DNA of 64,000 nucleotides from Candidatus Villigracilis proximus (GTDB lineage: Bacteria > Chloroflexota > Anaerolineae > Anaerolineales > Villigracilaceae): positions 225,837 to 289,836 of the forward strand of contig JADKBB010000002.1 in assembly GCA_016715195.1 (NCBI GenBank), written 5' to 3'. Of this stretch, positions 33,320 to 42,981 are shown in pieces; the first letter of the stretch is position 1; the number at the start of each line of letters is the position of its first letter. The notes beneath the pieces were generated by a model that saw only the letters and a list, made by a program, of their open reading frames with translations, did not search any database and had not been told where the DNA came from. The position numbers and the translations under genes were made by a program.

Positions 33320-34384
33320 ATGATTGCTGAAAAGAAAACATATATTTTTTGGCTCGACCTGATTCGAGTGGTAAGTATTTTTATGGTCGTCCTGATCCAT
33401 GCCACCAGTCCGCTGCTTAATGGCTGGGAGGATTTAACCTTTTCAAACTGGATGGCAGGGAATATCTACACCGCCATTGCCAGAGCCTGTGTGCCTTTGT
33501 TATTTATGGTCAGTGGTTATTTGTTGTTAAGCAAACAGGAAACGATCGCTTCGTTTTATGCAAACAGATTTAAAAAAGTGATCGTGCCTTTTCTGGCCTG
33601 GTCAGTTATTTATCTGGTCTGGCAAAATGGATATGCAAATTACACGTTTTTCAATGCCATCAAGGCGATCATTCTTTCCATGATTACCGGCTCGGTTTAT
33701 TACCACTTTTGGTTTTTGTACGCATTGATCTCCATTTACCTGTTTGTGCCGCTCTTGCAGGTCTTCGTCCATTCTGCCAGCGAACAGGTTTTATGGTACG
33801 CCGCGTTGATCTGGTTTGCCTTTGGTCCCTTGCTTGATTTTATCGAGCAAAATCTGGGTTATGAGTTGGTAATAAAACTTGGCTTTTTTACTGAATACAT
33901 TGGCTATTTTTTCATTGGGTATGTTTTAGGCCGTTTGAAATATCCCCGCTGGGCCGTGGGACTGGCTGTTTTTGTCTATGTCGCATCTGTCGTATATACC
34001 GCGTATGCCACCTTGAAGGTAACAGCAGCCTTTGGCGACTATAACGATTTTTATCTTGTTTATCTTCGCCTTAATATCGTGATCATGTCGCTGTCGGCAT
34101 TTATATGGATGAAGGCTCTTGGCGAAAAAATGGGCACATCTCCGCAGGCGATGCCTGTAAGATTGTTCCGTGGTCTTGCGGGAGCTAGTTTTGGCGTTTA
34201 TCTAGTCCACGCGATGATGCTTTCGTTTGTAAGAAGAGGGGCATTCGGTTTCGAGTTTTCAGCGTTATCTGGCCCGGCCATTTATACAGCCCCTCTTGTG
34301 ACCATTCTTGTTTTTATCATCTCATTGGTTATTGTTTTGATCCTGCAAAAAATCCCGTATCTACGTGCGATTGTCCCCAATTAA
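33320..34384 (+). CDS. Acyltransferase 3 family membrane protein
   Basis: About 354 residues with some ten predicted membrane helices and the family's N-terminal signature FWLDLIRVVSIFMVVLIHATSPLL, including the catalytic-type His, then ARACVPLLFMVSGYLL and, near the end, GLAGASFGVYLVHAMML. Members O-acylate exopolysaccharides, lipids or peptidoglycan at the membrane. The start at 33320 is chosen because homologues begin just before this first helix and because the promoter above would make it the first codon; the open frame extends 44 codons further upstream. Substrate unknown. Confidence 0.87.
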   Translation: MIAEKKTYIFWLDLIRVVSIFMVVLIHATSPLLNGWEDLTFSNWMAGNIYTAIARACVPLLFMVSGYLLLSKQETIASFYANRFKKVIVPFLAWSVIYLVWQNGYANYTFFNAIKAIILSMITGSVYYHFWFLYALISIYLFVPLLQVFVHSASEQVLWYAALIWFAFGPLLDFIEQNLGYELVIKLGFFTEYIGYFFIGYVLGRLKYPRWAVGLAVFVYVASVVYTAYATLKVTAAFGDYNDFYLVYLRLNIVIMSLSAFIWMKALGEKMGTSPQAMPVRLFRGLAGASFGVYLVHAMMLSFVRRGAFGFEFSALSGPAIYTAPLVTILVFIISLVIVLILQKIPYLRAIVPN

Positions 34385-34401
34385 ATTTACTAGAGTTTGA
34401 C

Positions 34402-36390
34402 TTACTGTGTCCATTGCGGCCCCCAATCTGGCTCAGGATGATTTGTGAGTTGTACCTGATTGGAGCCATCTGATCTCATAATGTAGAGATCGGCCTGATC
34501 ATCATTGCGCAGCGAATTAAATACGATATATTGTCCATCGGGGGAGTAGGATGCGCCTGCATTATTTCCACCATCTGTTAATTGTATTGTGTTCCTTGTT
34601 TCCACTTCTATTTTAAAAATATCTTTGTCGCCAAACGGCCCGGCGTAGACCAGAAGGTTTTTGCTGTCAGGTGACCAGTCGATGCTGCCGCCGATTCCTT
34701 GTATGCCCTCAGAAACGCGGACGTGGTTTTTCCCTTCCGTGTTCATGACAAAAATTTCATACTCCTGCGGAATGCCTACCGACATGGCGTATGCGATTTT
34801 TTCTCCATCAGGCGACCATGCGGCTGCCACGATGGTGTCTGTTCCTGTATAAACCAGGTGCGGATTTAAGCCATCTGCATTGACCATCCAAATGGATGTT
34901 GGCCCGTCTGAAGCACGGTTGGCAAATACGATGCGGCGTCCGTCTGGAGAGTAATCGGGAGAAATAACATTACCTATATTTTCTGTCAGTTGAAAAAGTT
35001 GCTTTTCGCCGAATAATAAAAGATACAAGTCGAATGGGCCGTTGCGGTTGGACGCAAACAATAATGAACCGCCATCGGGTGTAAAGGTTGGATAGTAGTT
35101 ACTGGCGTCCATATCAGTCAGTTGTGCGAGGCCTGTGCCGTCACGGTTGATCATGCATAATTGGTTATATTCTCCACGGGTGCAGGTGAAGGCAATACGG
35201 CCTCCGTTTGGGTCGGTTGGTTTGGGTTGAAGGGTGATTGTTGGTGGTGGAGTGTAATTGGACGCGAATTCAGTAAATTGTATCGGGGTGGGAATGATGA
35301 CCGGGGCGGGGCGAACAAACCAGAAAAGCGATACAAATCCTGCAATTAATAGAAGCATCAAAACAGGGAAAATGCCGATCCGTGTTTTATTCCTTTTTGA
35401 TTGCGAGGCGGTGAGGCCGGCCAGGCGTTCTTCCAGTGGCGGCAGGTCTTGTTGAATGCTGATCGGTTTGGGCGGCGGCAGGAACTCCCACCCGGAGAGA
35501 ATGGCCGAGGTGACAGGAGCAGTTTCCGGCGCGGCGCGAAGCGGAATTTCATCCACTTGAATTTGTGCGGCAAGCGCCAGTGATGAAAGCAGTTCGGTTG
35601 TGGTTTTGAGTCTGTCCCCGGCTTTTTTTCGAAGCGCCCAGAGAGTCATGCGTGAGAAATTATCTGGAATTTCCTTGTTTAGAGAAATGGGCGCGGGTGG
35701 TGTTTGGTCGAGATGCGCGTTTTGAATCGCTTCATTTGTTTTTGGCGCAGATTTGCCATTGAGCCATGCGCCGGTTGTAAGTTGGTAGAGGATTACCGTG
35801 AGGGCGTAGATGTCGGCTGCGGGGGTGAGGGGTTGTGGTGTAAATTGCTCCGGTGAAAAATATAAGCGTGGATATTTGCCGTTTTTTTCCTTTCCCGCTT
35901 CGCCGATGTGACGTGATGCTGCAATGCCCCCTAAAAATATTTCTCCACGTTGATTAATCCGTATTAATTCCGGTGCAAGATGGAGATGCAGATAATTATT
36001 TTTATGCAGAGTTTCAAGCGCGCTGCAAACGGCTTTTATATAAATTAAGGCTTCACTTATACCAACAGGTGTTTGTGTTGGAATGATCTCGCGCAGAGTC
36101 GGGCCGTCGATCCATTCTTCCAGCAGGAAGGCAAGTGTGGGCGTTTGATAGAGGCCCAGATAGGAAATTATATTGGGGTGTGTAATGGCTCGGAGTTGAC
36201 CGGCTTGCGTTTCCAGTTCCTTGATTTTTTCAGCGTGATCGGAAATTGTTTTTGGAAGAAGCGTGAGCGCCAGCGGTTTGTCGTTGCGAATATCTGTTGC
36301 GCGGTATAGCTCTCCCAGCGGTGTGAGCGCTATAAATTCTTCAACGTGATATTGGTTGATAAGTGTCTGGCCTGATAAAGAAGAAGACAT
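34402..36390 (-). CDS. Pseudokinase fused to an extracytoplasmic TolB-like propeller
   Basis: Residues 1-290 have a Ser/Thr kinase fold (YHVEEFIALTPLGELYRATD, ITHPNIISYLGLY, LLEEWIDGPTLREII, YFSPEQF, ADIYALTVILYQLTTGAWL), but the catalytic elements are gone. The VAIK Lys position reads LALTLL, the HRDLKPEN loop reads YLHLHLAPELIRI, and the DFG position reads LGGIAA. A single membrane helix (about 345-367: IGIFPVLMLLLIAGFVSLFWFV) leads to a Pro/Thr linker and six PD40 blades (ITFxPDGGSLLFASNRNG type). Intact Hanks kinases with outside sensor domains are common; this one presumably signals by binding. It is monocistronic and convergent with the acyltransferase. Confidence 0.88.
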   Translation of the reverse strand: MSSSLSGQTLINQYHVEEFIALTPLGELYRATDIRNDKPLALTLLPKTISDHAEKIKELETQAGQLRAITHPNIISYLGLYQTPTLAFLLEEWIDGPTLREIIPTQTPVGISEALIYIKAVCSALETLHKNNYLHLHLAPELIRINQRGEIFLGGIAASRHIGEAGKEKNGKYPRLYFSPEQFTPQPLTPAADIYALTVILYQLTTGAWLNGKSAPKTNEAIQNAHLDQTPPAPISLNKEIPDNFSRMTLWALRKKAGDRLKTTTELLSSLALAAQIQVDEIPLRAAPETAPVTSAILSGWEFLPPPKPISIQQDLPPLEERLAGLTASQSKRNKTRIGIFPVLMLLLIAGFVSLFWFVRPAPVIIPTPIQFTEFASNYTPPPTITLQPKPTDPNGGRIAFTCTRGEYNQLCMINRDGTGLAQLTDMDASNYYPTFTPDGGSLLFASNRNGPFDLYLLLFGEKQLFQLTENIGNVISPDYSPDGRRIVFANRASDGPTSIWMVNADGLNPHLVYTGTDTIVAAAWSPDGEKIAYAMSVGIPQEYEIFVMNTEGKNHVRVSEGIQGIGGSIDWSPDSKNLLVYAGPFGDKDIFKIEVETRNTIQLTDGGNNAGASYSPDGQYIVFNSLRNDDQADLYIMRSDGSNQVQLTNHPEPDWGPQWTQ

Positions 36391-36458
36391 GGAGAGATTT
36401 TACCGCGGTTGTATAAGTTTCCAGTTGATCATGAAAATGTGTCAGTGCCTGGATTTTA

Positions 36459-36495
36459 AAAGGCTTTGAAGTTCTTTTACAGAACTTCAAAGCCT
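36459..36495 (-). terminator. Terminator of the trmFO-hflX operon
   Basis: AGGCTTTGAAGTTCT (36461-36475) and AGAACTTCAAAGCCT (36481-36495) are perfect inverted repeats around a 5-base loop; the minus strand continues into TTTTAAAA. It lies 30 bases after the last gene of the operon. Confidence 0.85.
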
Positions 36496-36524
36496 GATGG
36501 TCTTGCGAGTACAGGCGTATTTTT

Positions 36525-36725
36525 TTACAAAGCCCAGGCAAGCATGAGGCCGAAGATCGAAATGATCAAACCAACATGTAGAAGTAGATTGCTGGTTGTT
36601 AACAGGTTCCCTGGCAGGATGAATTGAAGGATTAAATTTAATAGGATCATCGCGATGCCGATGATGGGCAGTAGTCCTTTGCGATGTGCCAAAAATTCAG
36701 ACATGCGATCCAGAAATTTGGACAT
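36525..36725 (-). CDS. Small two-helix membrane protein
   Basis: 66 residues with a short amphipathic start (MSKFLDRMSEFLAHRK) and two hydrophobic segments, LLPIIGIAMILLNLILQFIL and LLLHVGLIISIFGLMLAWAL. The ATG overlaps the hflX stop as TAATG, so translation is coupled. No family is recognised; its tight coupling and the terminator behind it argue that it is real. Confidence 0.75.
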   Translation of the reverse strand: MSKFLDRMSEFLAHRKGLLPIIGIAMILLNLILQFILPGNLLTTSNLLLHVGLIISIFGLMLAWAL

Positions 36726-38119
36726 TATGCTTCCTCCAGATCATCACTATCGTCAATGGTTTCCTGTTCTTCAAAACTGCCCGGGGACTGCCTGGCTTCG
36801 ACTGGTTTTGCATGCCAGGATGCGAACTGCGCCAACAATCTGCCGGGGATGCGTCCATGCATGACCATGCCGCCGCGTTCGTGTTCCACGCGTTCCACCT
36901 GTCCCAGTTCATGAAAGAGGGAGATCAATGCGCCTTGTTGATAGGGCAGGCGTACATGAATGGGTGAATAGGATTCGTATAGTTCCTCGCGGATCAGGTG
37001 CAGTAAATCTTTGATGCCCGTCCCTTCAATTGCTGAAATGGAAATGGCTTTGGGGAAGTTTTTTAGAATTTCGCGCGCATTTTCAGGATGATGCAAAAGG
37101 TCGGCTTTGTTGAGCGCTGTGACCATGGGAATATGATCCGCGTCGATTTCGGCCAGAGTCTCTTGCACTGCTTCAAATTGATTGAGCGCGTTGGGATGTG
37201 AGATATCAACCACATGCAGGAGCAGGTCTGCTTCTGCGATCTCTTCGAGTGTGGCGTGAAAAGCGGCCACGAGCGAGGTGGGTAGTTTTTGAATGAATCC
37301 GACCGTATCTGTGATCAAAGCCAGATCATCACCAGGAAGGAGCACGCGGCGTGTGGTGGGGTCAAGTGTGGCAAATAATTGGTCAGCGACATAAACTTCT
37401 GATTTTGCAACCCGATTAAGCAAAGTGGATTTGCCTGCATTGGTATATCCCACAAGCGCAACTGTTGGGATGCGCGAACGTTTGCGTTGAGCGCGATAAC
37501 GTGTGCGATGCGCTTCCACTTTTTCAAGCTCGCGTTTGATGTGTGTGATGCGGGTGCGGATCTGACGGCGGTCTACTTCGAGCTGGGTTTCACCGGGGCC
37601 GCGCAAGCCAACTCCGCCCGCAGAACCGGCACGCCCGCCGCCGCCGCCCGCCTGCCTTTCGAGGTGAGTCCATGCGCGGGTCAGGCGCGGCAGATTGTAT
37701 TCATATTGTGCGAGTTCAACTTGCAGCATACCTTCGCTGGTGTGCGCGTGTTGTGCGAAAATATCCAGGATGAGTGCGGTGCGATCAAGCACACGGATGT
37801 TGCCCAACGCTTTTTCCAATTCACGCTGGTGGCGTGGTGACAGTTCATCGTCGAAGATGACTACGTCGGCGAGAGTTTCCTCGGCGAGCGCTTTTAGTTC
37901 TTCCACTTTTCCGGGGCCGATATACGTTAACGTGTGGGGACGATCCAGCTTTTGAGTGAGTTCGCCGACTACGTCCACGCCTGCGGTGTCTGCCAGCAAT
38001 GCAAGTTCGGCGAGTGAATCTTCAAGCGCGAGAAATTGTTTTTTACCGTAGAGTTCCACGCCAACGAGGAAGGCTCGTTCACGCGGGGGTGTTGTTGGTT
38101 GAGGGATTTTCTTGGACAC
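36725..38119 (-). CDS. hflX: GTPase HflX
   Basis: A ribosome-associated GTPase that rescues stalled or heat-damaged ribosomes. The HflX N-terminal domain (ERAFLVGVELYG, FDDELSPRHQRELEKAL, QYEYNLPRLTRAWTHLERQ) is followed by the glycine-rich GPGETQLEVDRR and a G domain with GYTNAGKSTLLN, DTVGFIQKLP and TALNKADLL. A GTG start at 38119 is preferred: it limits overlap with the upstream kinase gene to 41 bases, while the ATG at 38176 overlaps by 98. A C-terminal extension of about 90 residues follows the G domain. Operon: trmFO - M28 - kinase - hflX - small protein. Confidence 0.93.
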   Translation of the reverse strand: MSKKIPQPTTPPRERAFLVGVELYGKKQFLALEDSLAELALLADTAGVDVVGELTQKLDRPHTLTYIGPGKVEELKALAEETLADVVIFDDELSPRHQRELEKALGNIRVLDRTALILDIFAQHAHTSEGMLQVELAQYEYNLPRLTRAWTHLERQAGGGGGRAGSAGGVGLRGPGETQLEVDRRQIRTRITHIKRELEKVEAHRTRYRAQRKRSRIPTVALVGYTNAGKSTLLNRVAKSEVYVADQLFATLDPTTRRVLLPGDDLALITDTVGFIQKLPTSLVAAFHATLEEIAEADLLLHVVDISHPNALNQFEAVQETLAEIDADHIPMVTALNKADLLHHPENAREILKNFPKAISISAIEGTGIKDLLHLIREELYESYSPIHVRLPYQQGALISLFHELGQVERVEHERGGMVMHGRIPGRLLAQFASWHAKPVEARQSPGSFEEQETIDDSDDLEEA

Positions 38120-39359
38120 TGATTTCCGTTTCCGATTCTGATTTGTTTTGCTCAAATTGACTAAATAATTTTGCAATACGCGGGTCTGTCGCTTCGGTGC
38201 GTGTAGGCACTAGGACGTGAAATATTGAGCCTTTTAGTTTTACTTCATCATAGCCTTCTGAATCTACCCATATCGTACCACCATGCGCTTCGATAATTCC
38301 ACGGGTGATGGGCAGACCCAGCCCGGGGCCGCCGCCTTTGAATTTTGTCTTGCCGCTGGAGTGCAGGTTGGTTCTGCCTAGTTGACCAAATTTCTCAAAG
38401 ATGAGGGCTTGATCCTTGGGGGAGATGCCGATGCCTGTATCGGCTATGGTGATCTCAACGAAGCCGGGCAGCAGGCGTCCGTCAATGGTGATCGTGCCGC
38501 CATCGGGTGTGTATTTTATAGCGTTGGATGTGACGTTGTGCAGCGCCTGATACAGGCGTTCCGAGTCGCCATAGAGCATAAGTTCAGAGCCTTCAAACTG
38601 GTTGACGATCAAATTTTGTTTACGGTCAGCAACCGGCTTCTTGAGTTCATTTTTCAAAAGATTTAATAAATGGCTGATCCATAACGGTTGAAAATTAAGG
38701 GTCAGTAAATTATTGTCGATCAATGACACATCGAGCATATCATCAATGATGCGGCGCATCCGCAGGATGCCGGTATTTACGCCTTTGAGTAAACTTTCGA
38801 TTTGTGAATGCCCGGAATTCTCAACTACATCCACCATCATGGATGTGTAACCTTCGATCAGGGTCAGTGGGGTTTTTAATTCATGCGCAGCCACGGAAAT
38901 AAAATTGGATTTGTTGTGATCGAGTTCCTGAAGTTTTACCTGCGTTGCATTCAACTCGCTGGAGATGTGTGCTACGCGTGTTTCCATCTCATAGCGTACG
39001 ACCACGCTCAGGCTGTGTGTGAAAATCGGGATGACCGCGCCGAGCACTTCCAGCGCTTCTTCATGATCCAGGTTTTGGCGCACCACTTCCATGGTCAGGG
39101 CGATCATGCGATTCATGACAAATGAGACGAAGTACTCGCCTTCTTCAAGATTGGTTTCAGTGGGGGAGTGTCCCCAATCATAGAGGATCGGGTCAAGCCA
39201 GGCAGTATCGCCGGTCATAACAGTTTGTTCAAGCAGATTGTAAAAGCGTTCCAATTGCTCCACGAAGCCGGCGCGCACACCCTCTCCGCGCGCCAATTCG
39301 CGGGAGATGCGTTCTACCCAAGGGGTATGTATTTTTTGCAGTGAGTCGTGGATCGCCAT
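38079..39359 (-). CDS. Histidine kinase with N-terminal RsbRD-like helical domain
   Basis: Residues 1-145 are all-helical (WVERISRELARGEGVRAGFVEQLERFYNLLEQTV...) and resemble the N-terminal domains of RsbR/RsbU-type stress proteins, a tentative match. HisKA follows with the phospho-His in FISVAAHELKTPLTLIEGYTSMM (about residue 163), then HATPase with HNVTSNAIKYTPDGG, DTGIGI and GPGLGLPITRGIIEAHGG. No membrane helix and no receiver; the partner regulator is not adjacent. The gene lies between an M28 peptidase gene and hflX in one operon. Confidence 0.9.
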   Translation of the reverse strand: MAIHDSLQKIHTPWVERISRELARGEGVRAGFVEQLERFYNLLEQTVMTGDTAWLDPILYDWGHSPTETNLEEGEYFVSFVMNRMIALTMEVVRQNLDHEEALEVLGAVIPIFTHSLSVVVRYEMETRVAHISSELNATQVKLQELDHNKSNFISVAAHELKTPLTLIEGYTSMMVDVVENSGHSQIESLLKGVNTGILRMRRIIDDMLDVSLIDNNLLTLNFQPLWISHLLNLLKNELKKPVADRKQNLIVNQFEGSELMLYGDSERLYQALHNVTSNAIKYTPDGGTITIDGRLLPGFVEITIADTGIGISPKDQALIFEKFGQLGRTNLHSSGKTKFKGGGPGLGLPITRGIIEAHGGTIWVDSEGYDEVKLKGSIFHVLVPTRTEATDPRIAKLFSQFEQNKSESETEISVQENPSTNNTPA

Positions 39360-39450
39360 TTGCTTAAGTTTACGCCCTGTTTAGATTTTTGACCATATCG
39401 GTTTGCCATTTGCGCGGAGCTTTTGCGTTGCTTCCTTCGGCTATGCGGGG

Positions 39451-40345
39451 TTACGGCTTCGTTTTCTCTACGACCCAGTGCCAAAGGGTATCGCCGACGG
39501 CTTGCAGGCTTTCGGCAGAGACTTTATCCGGGGTGTCTTGTGTGGTGTGCCAGTAGGGATAGTCAAAGTCGATCAGGTCAACGGCTGGGATGCCTGCTTC
39601 GAGGAATGGGGTGTGGTCATCCAACATGCTGAATTTTTCTGTGTTGATGAATTGCTTGCCGTAGCCAAGTTTATTTGCAGTATCCCAAATTTCAGTGCGA
39701 ATGGCGACATCTGAATTTTTTTCGAGGTGGATATTTAAATCCGCGTCGCCGATCATATCTACGATGACAACTGCTTCAGGCCGAATGGGGATTTCTTCGG
39801 CGAAGGCACGCGAACCTAAGATCCAATCCCAGCCTTCGATGCGGCCATTGTCTTCGGTGTCGAAAAAGACCAGCCAGACGGGGACAGTGTCAGCGGGTAA
39901 TGAGCGTGCGAGCTCAAGCAGAACCGCCACGCCCGATGCGCCGTCGTTTGCACCGGGGACGGGTTCTGCGCGTTTTGTCAGGTCTGGGTCATGGTCGGCG
40001 ATCATGCGCGTGTCGTAGTGTGCGCCGAGGATGATCTGTGGCGGTTCTGCGTTTCTTTTGGCGATGATGTTGTAAATGGGATGTCCCATCCGCTCTGACT
40101 CGTGAACATCCACGATCCAGCCGGCGGATTCCAATTCTGCGATCATCCATGCGCGGGTTTTGGCATGACCCTCTGTTTCAGGGATGCGCGGGCCGAAGTC
40201 TACCTGGGTTTGCACGTCTGCATAGGCGCGGGAACTGTTGAAGGAAACAGGAGCAGGCTCAACGTTTAGAAAAGATGCGATGTACCATCCAACGACGAGA
40301 GTCAGTAAAAGTCCGATCAATATCAGGTAAGTGGAGACTGCCCGT

Positions 40346-40362
<17 letters not shown>
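39451..40362 (-). CDS. Membrane-anchored M28 peptidase, glutaminyl-cyclase-like
   Basis: An N-terminal signal anchor (residues 8-32) leads to an M28 zinc hydrolase domain. Metal-binding and catalytic segments are ILGAHYDTR, PVPGANDGASGVAVLLELARSL, WLVFFDTEDNG, VIVDMIGDADLNI and the late DFDYPYWHTTQDTPDKVSAESL with the last His. The D-M-I-G-D stretch and the YWHTTQDTPD ending recall glutaminyl-peptide cyclotransferases within M28, so it may cyclise N-terminal Gln instead of cleaving peptides. The start overlaps the trmFO end by 17 bases. Confidence 0.87.
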
Positions 40363-41689
<1,327 letters not shown>

Positions 41690-42041
41690 TTAAGTATTTT
41701 ACCAGTAGAGGGAATGTATCATTTGAATCAACGAGTAATTGGGGCTTGGATTAGCTTCGGCTTACAATTAATGGTTACTCAATGAGGAGCAACTTGTTAA
41801 TTCGTCCAAAGTGCGCAGGTATTGCAAATCTATTTTGACCGCGAACTGCGTTTTATTTTATGGGTTGGTGGTAACGGTTTCCTTAAGTGGGCTATAATTT
41901 CAAAAGAAGAATTTTTATAGACTCACCCCGCATAATTTTTTTCAAGAAGCCGGTTTTTTGTTCGGCTTGCAGACTTTTTGTGTAAGGTGAGTTATTATAA
42001 AATCACCTTTCAGGATGAACTAAAAAATTACAGGAGAAGAA
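41690..42041. other. Intergenic region with promoter and folded leader for the DUF4190 gene
   Basis: No gene is seen. TATAAT at 41893-41898 is a good rightward -10 element without a clear -35. The predicted leader of about 135 bases can fold: ACTCACC (41921-41927) pairs with GGTGAGT (41986-41992) and encloses AAGCCG/CGGCTT (41947-41952, 41963-41968). Confidence 0.5.
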
Positions 42042-42362
42042 ATGAACGAACAATATCAACCACAAAATACGAACAACAATGTTTTACCTCAGAGCACCAT
42101 GGCGATTGTCAGTCTGGTTGCTGGAATATTGGGCTTCACATTATTTCCGGTCATCGCAAGTATTGTTGCAATTTTTACCGGGTACGCTGCGCGCAAAGAA
42201 ACCCGTTCCGTGCCGCCAATTGCCTCCGGTGACGGCATGGCAACCGCAGGCATCATCATGGGTTGGATTCAAATTGGACTGGCGGTTGTTTCTATTTGCT
42301 GTCTCATCGTTTATTTTGTTTTTGTGATCGGCCTGGTCGGAAGCAGCGCAGGACAATACTAA
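42042..42362 (+). CDS. DUF4190-type small membrane protein
   Basis: 106 residues: a short Asn/Gln-rich cytoplasmic N terminus followed by two membrane segments with the DUF4190 pattern, STMAIVSLVAGILGFTLFPVIASIVAIFTGYAARKE and GDGMATAGIIMGWIQIGLAVVSI. The central loop with an invariant-type Arg-Lys and the AxAGIIxGWI start of the second segment are typical. Function of the family is unknown. AGGAGAAG precedes the ATG. It is monocistronic. Confidence 0.88.
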   Translation: MNEQYQPQNTNNNVLPQSTMAIVSLVAGILGFTLFPVIASIVAIFTGYAARKETRSVPPIASGDGMATAGIIMGWIQIGLAVVSICCLIVYFVFVIGLVGSSAGQY

Positions 42363-42408
42363 ATTCGTTATCGACTCATCGTGTTGATACTCTGAAACTC
42401 TTAAAATT

Positions 42409-42451
42409 GGAGCGCTGAAAAACGCAGATGAACGCGGAGTCTCAGCGTTCC
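42409..42451. repeat. Short palindromic repeat related to the 19.7-kb element
   Basis: GGAGCGCTGA (42409-42418) and TCAGCGTTCC (42442-42451) are near-perfect inverted repeats. The interior AACGCAGATGAACGCGGAGT contains the same GCAGATGAACGC word found inverted at 19800-19810. It is intergenic. Confidence 0.55.
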
Positions 42452-42633
42452 AAATCAAAAGGTAGGGGTATTAGAGTAGAGTCGTGATACGAAAATAATC
42501 CACAATGGGTGATTGGGGATGTGTTTCCTGGCCTTTGTGGATAAATTTGATTTGTATAATATCGAATGTATACAGTATTCCCAATCGCATCGAAAGTTGA
42601 GGTTCATGTGCGGGTATAATTTGAATCATAGCC

Positions 42634-42981
42634 ATGCAAACTGATACCGGTATTGAAACTCCGCTCAAGGAAGCCGTGCAACTCTCCGCAGCCGTGTGGG
42701 CTGTTTTGGCAGAACGCGTTGGCGGAGCGTGGTTGTTGCGCGCTGTGTATCACCTTAATAAATCCGCGCAAAATGAATTGATGAGTCTGATGGCAAGGCC
42801 GTCCATTGATGCGTGGTTGTGCGGCGCATTAAGCGGGGACATTCACGCTCAAGCGCCATTCCCGAAGGCCACAATCTTGTCGTTGAACGATTCTTTGCCT
42901 TTCCCGTCACGGGATCGTCACAGGCTATTTTGGTCGGTGCTGATGAACAAACTGCTGACGCTCAACGCATTTGGAAATTAA
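42634..42981 (+). CDS. GAF-domain histidine kinase, N-terminal fragment
   Basis: This frame supplies the start of the kinase (MQTDTGIETPLKEAVQLSAAVWAVLAERVGGAWLL). The frame is lost at CC 42856-42857: one extra C gives HAQAPIPEGHNLVVERFFAFPV and leads into the main ORF. Residues after that point in this frame are spurious. A TATAAT at 42615-42620 lies 13 bases before the ATG, so the leader would be only about 7 bases long. Confidence 0.8.
   Translation: MQTDTGIETPLKEAVQLSAAVWAVLAERVGGAWLLRAVYHLNKSAQNELMSLMARPSIDAWLCGALSGDIHAQAPFPKATILSLNDSLPFPSRDRHRLFWSVLMNKLLTLNAFGN

Noticed and set aside
34402..36390. Active Ser/Thr protein kinase
   Set aside because: The HRD Asp, VAIK Lys and DFG motif are all absent, so only a pseudokinase is supported.
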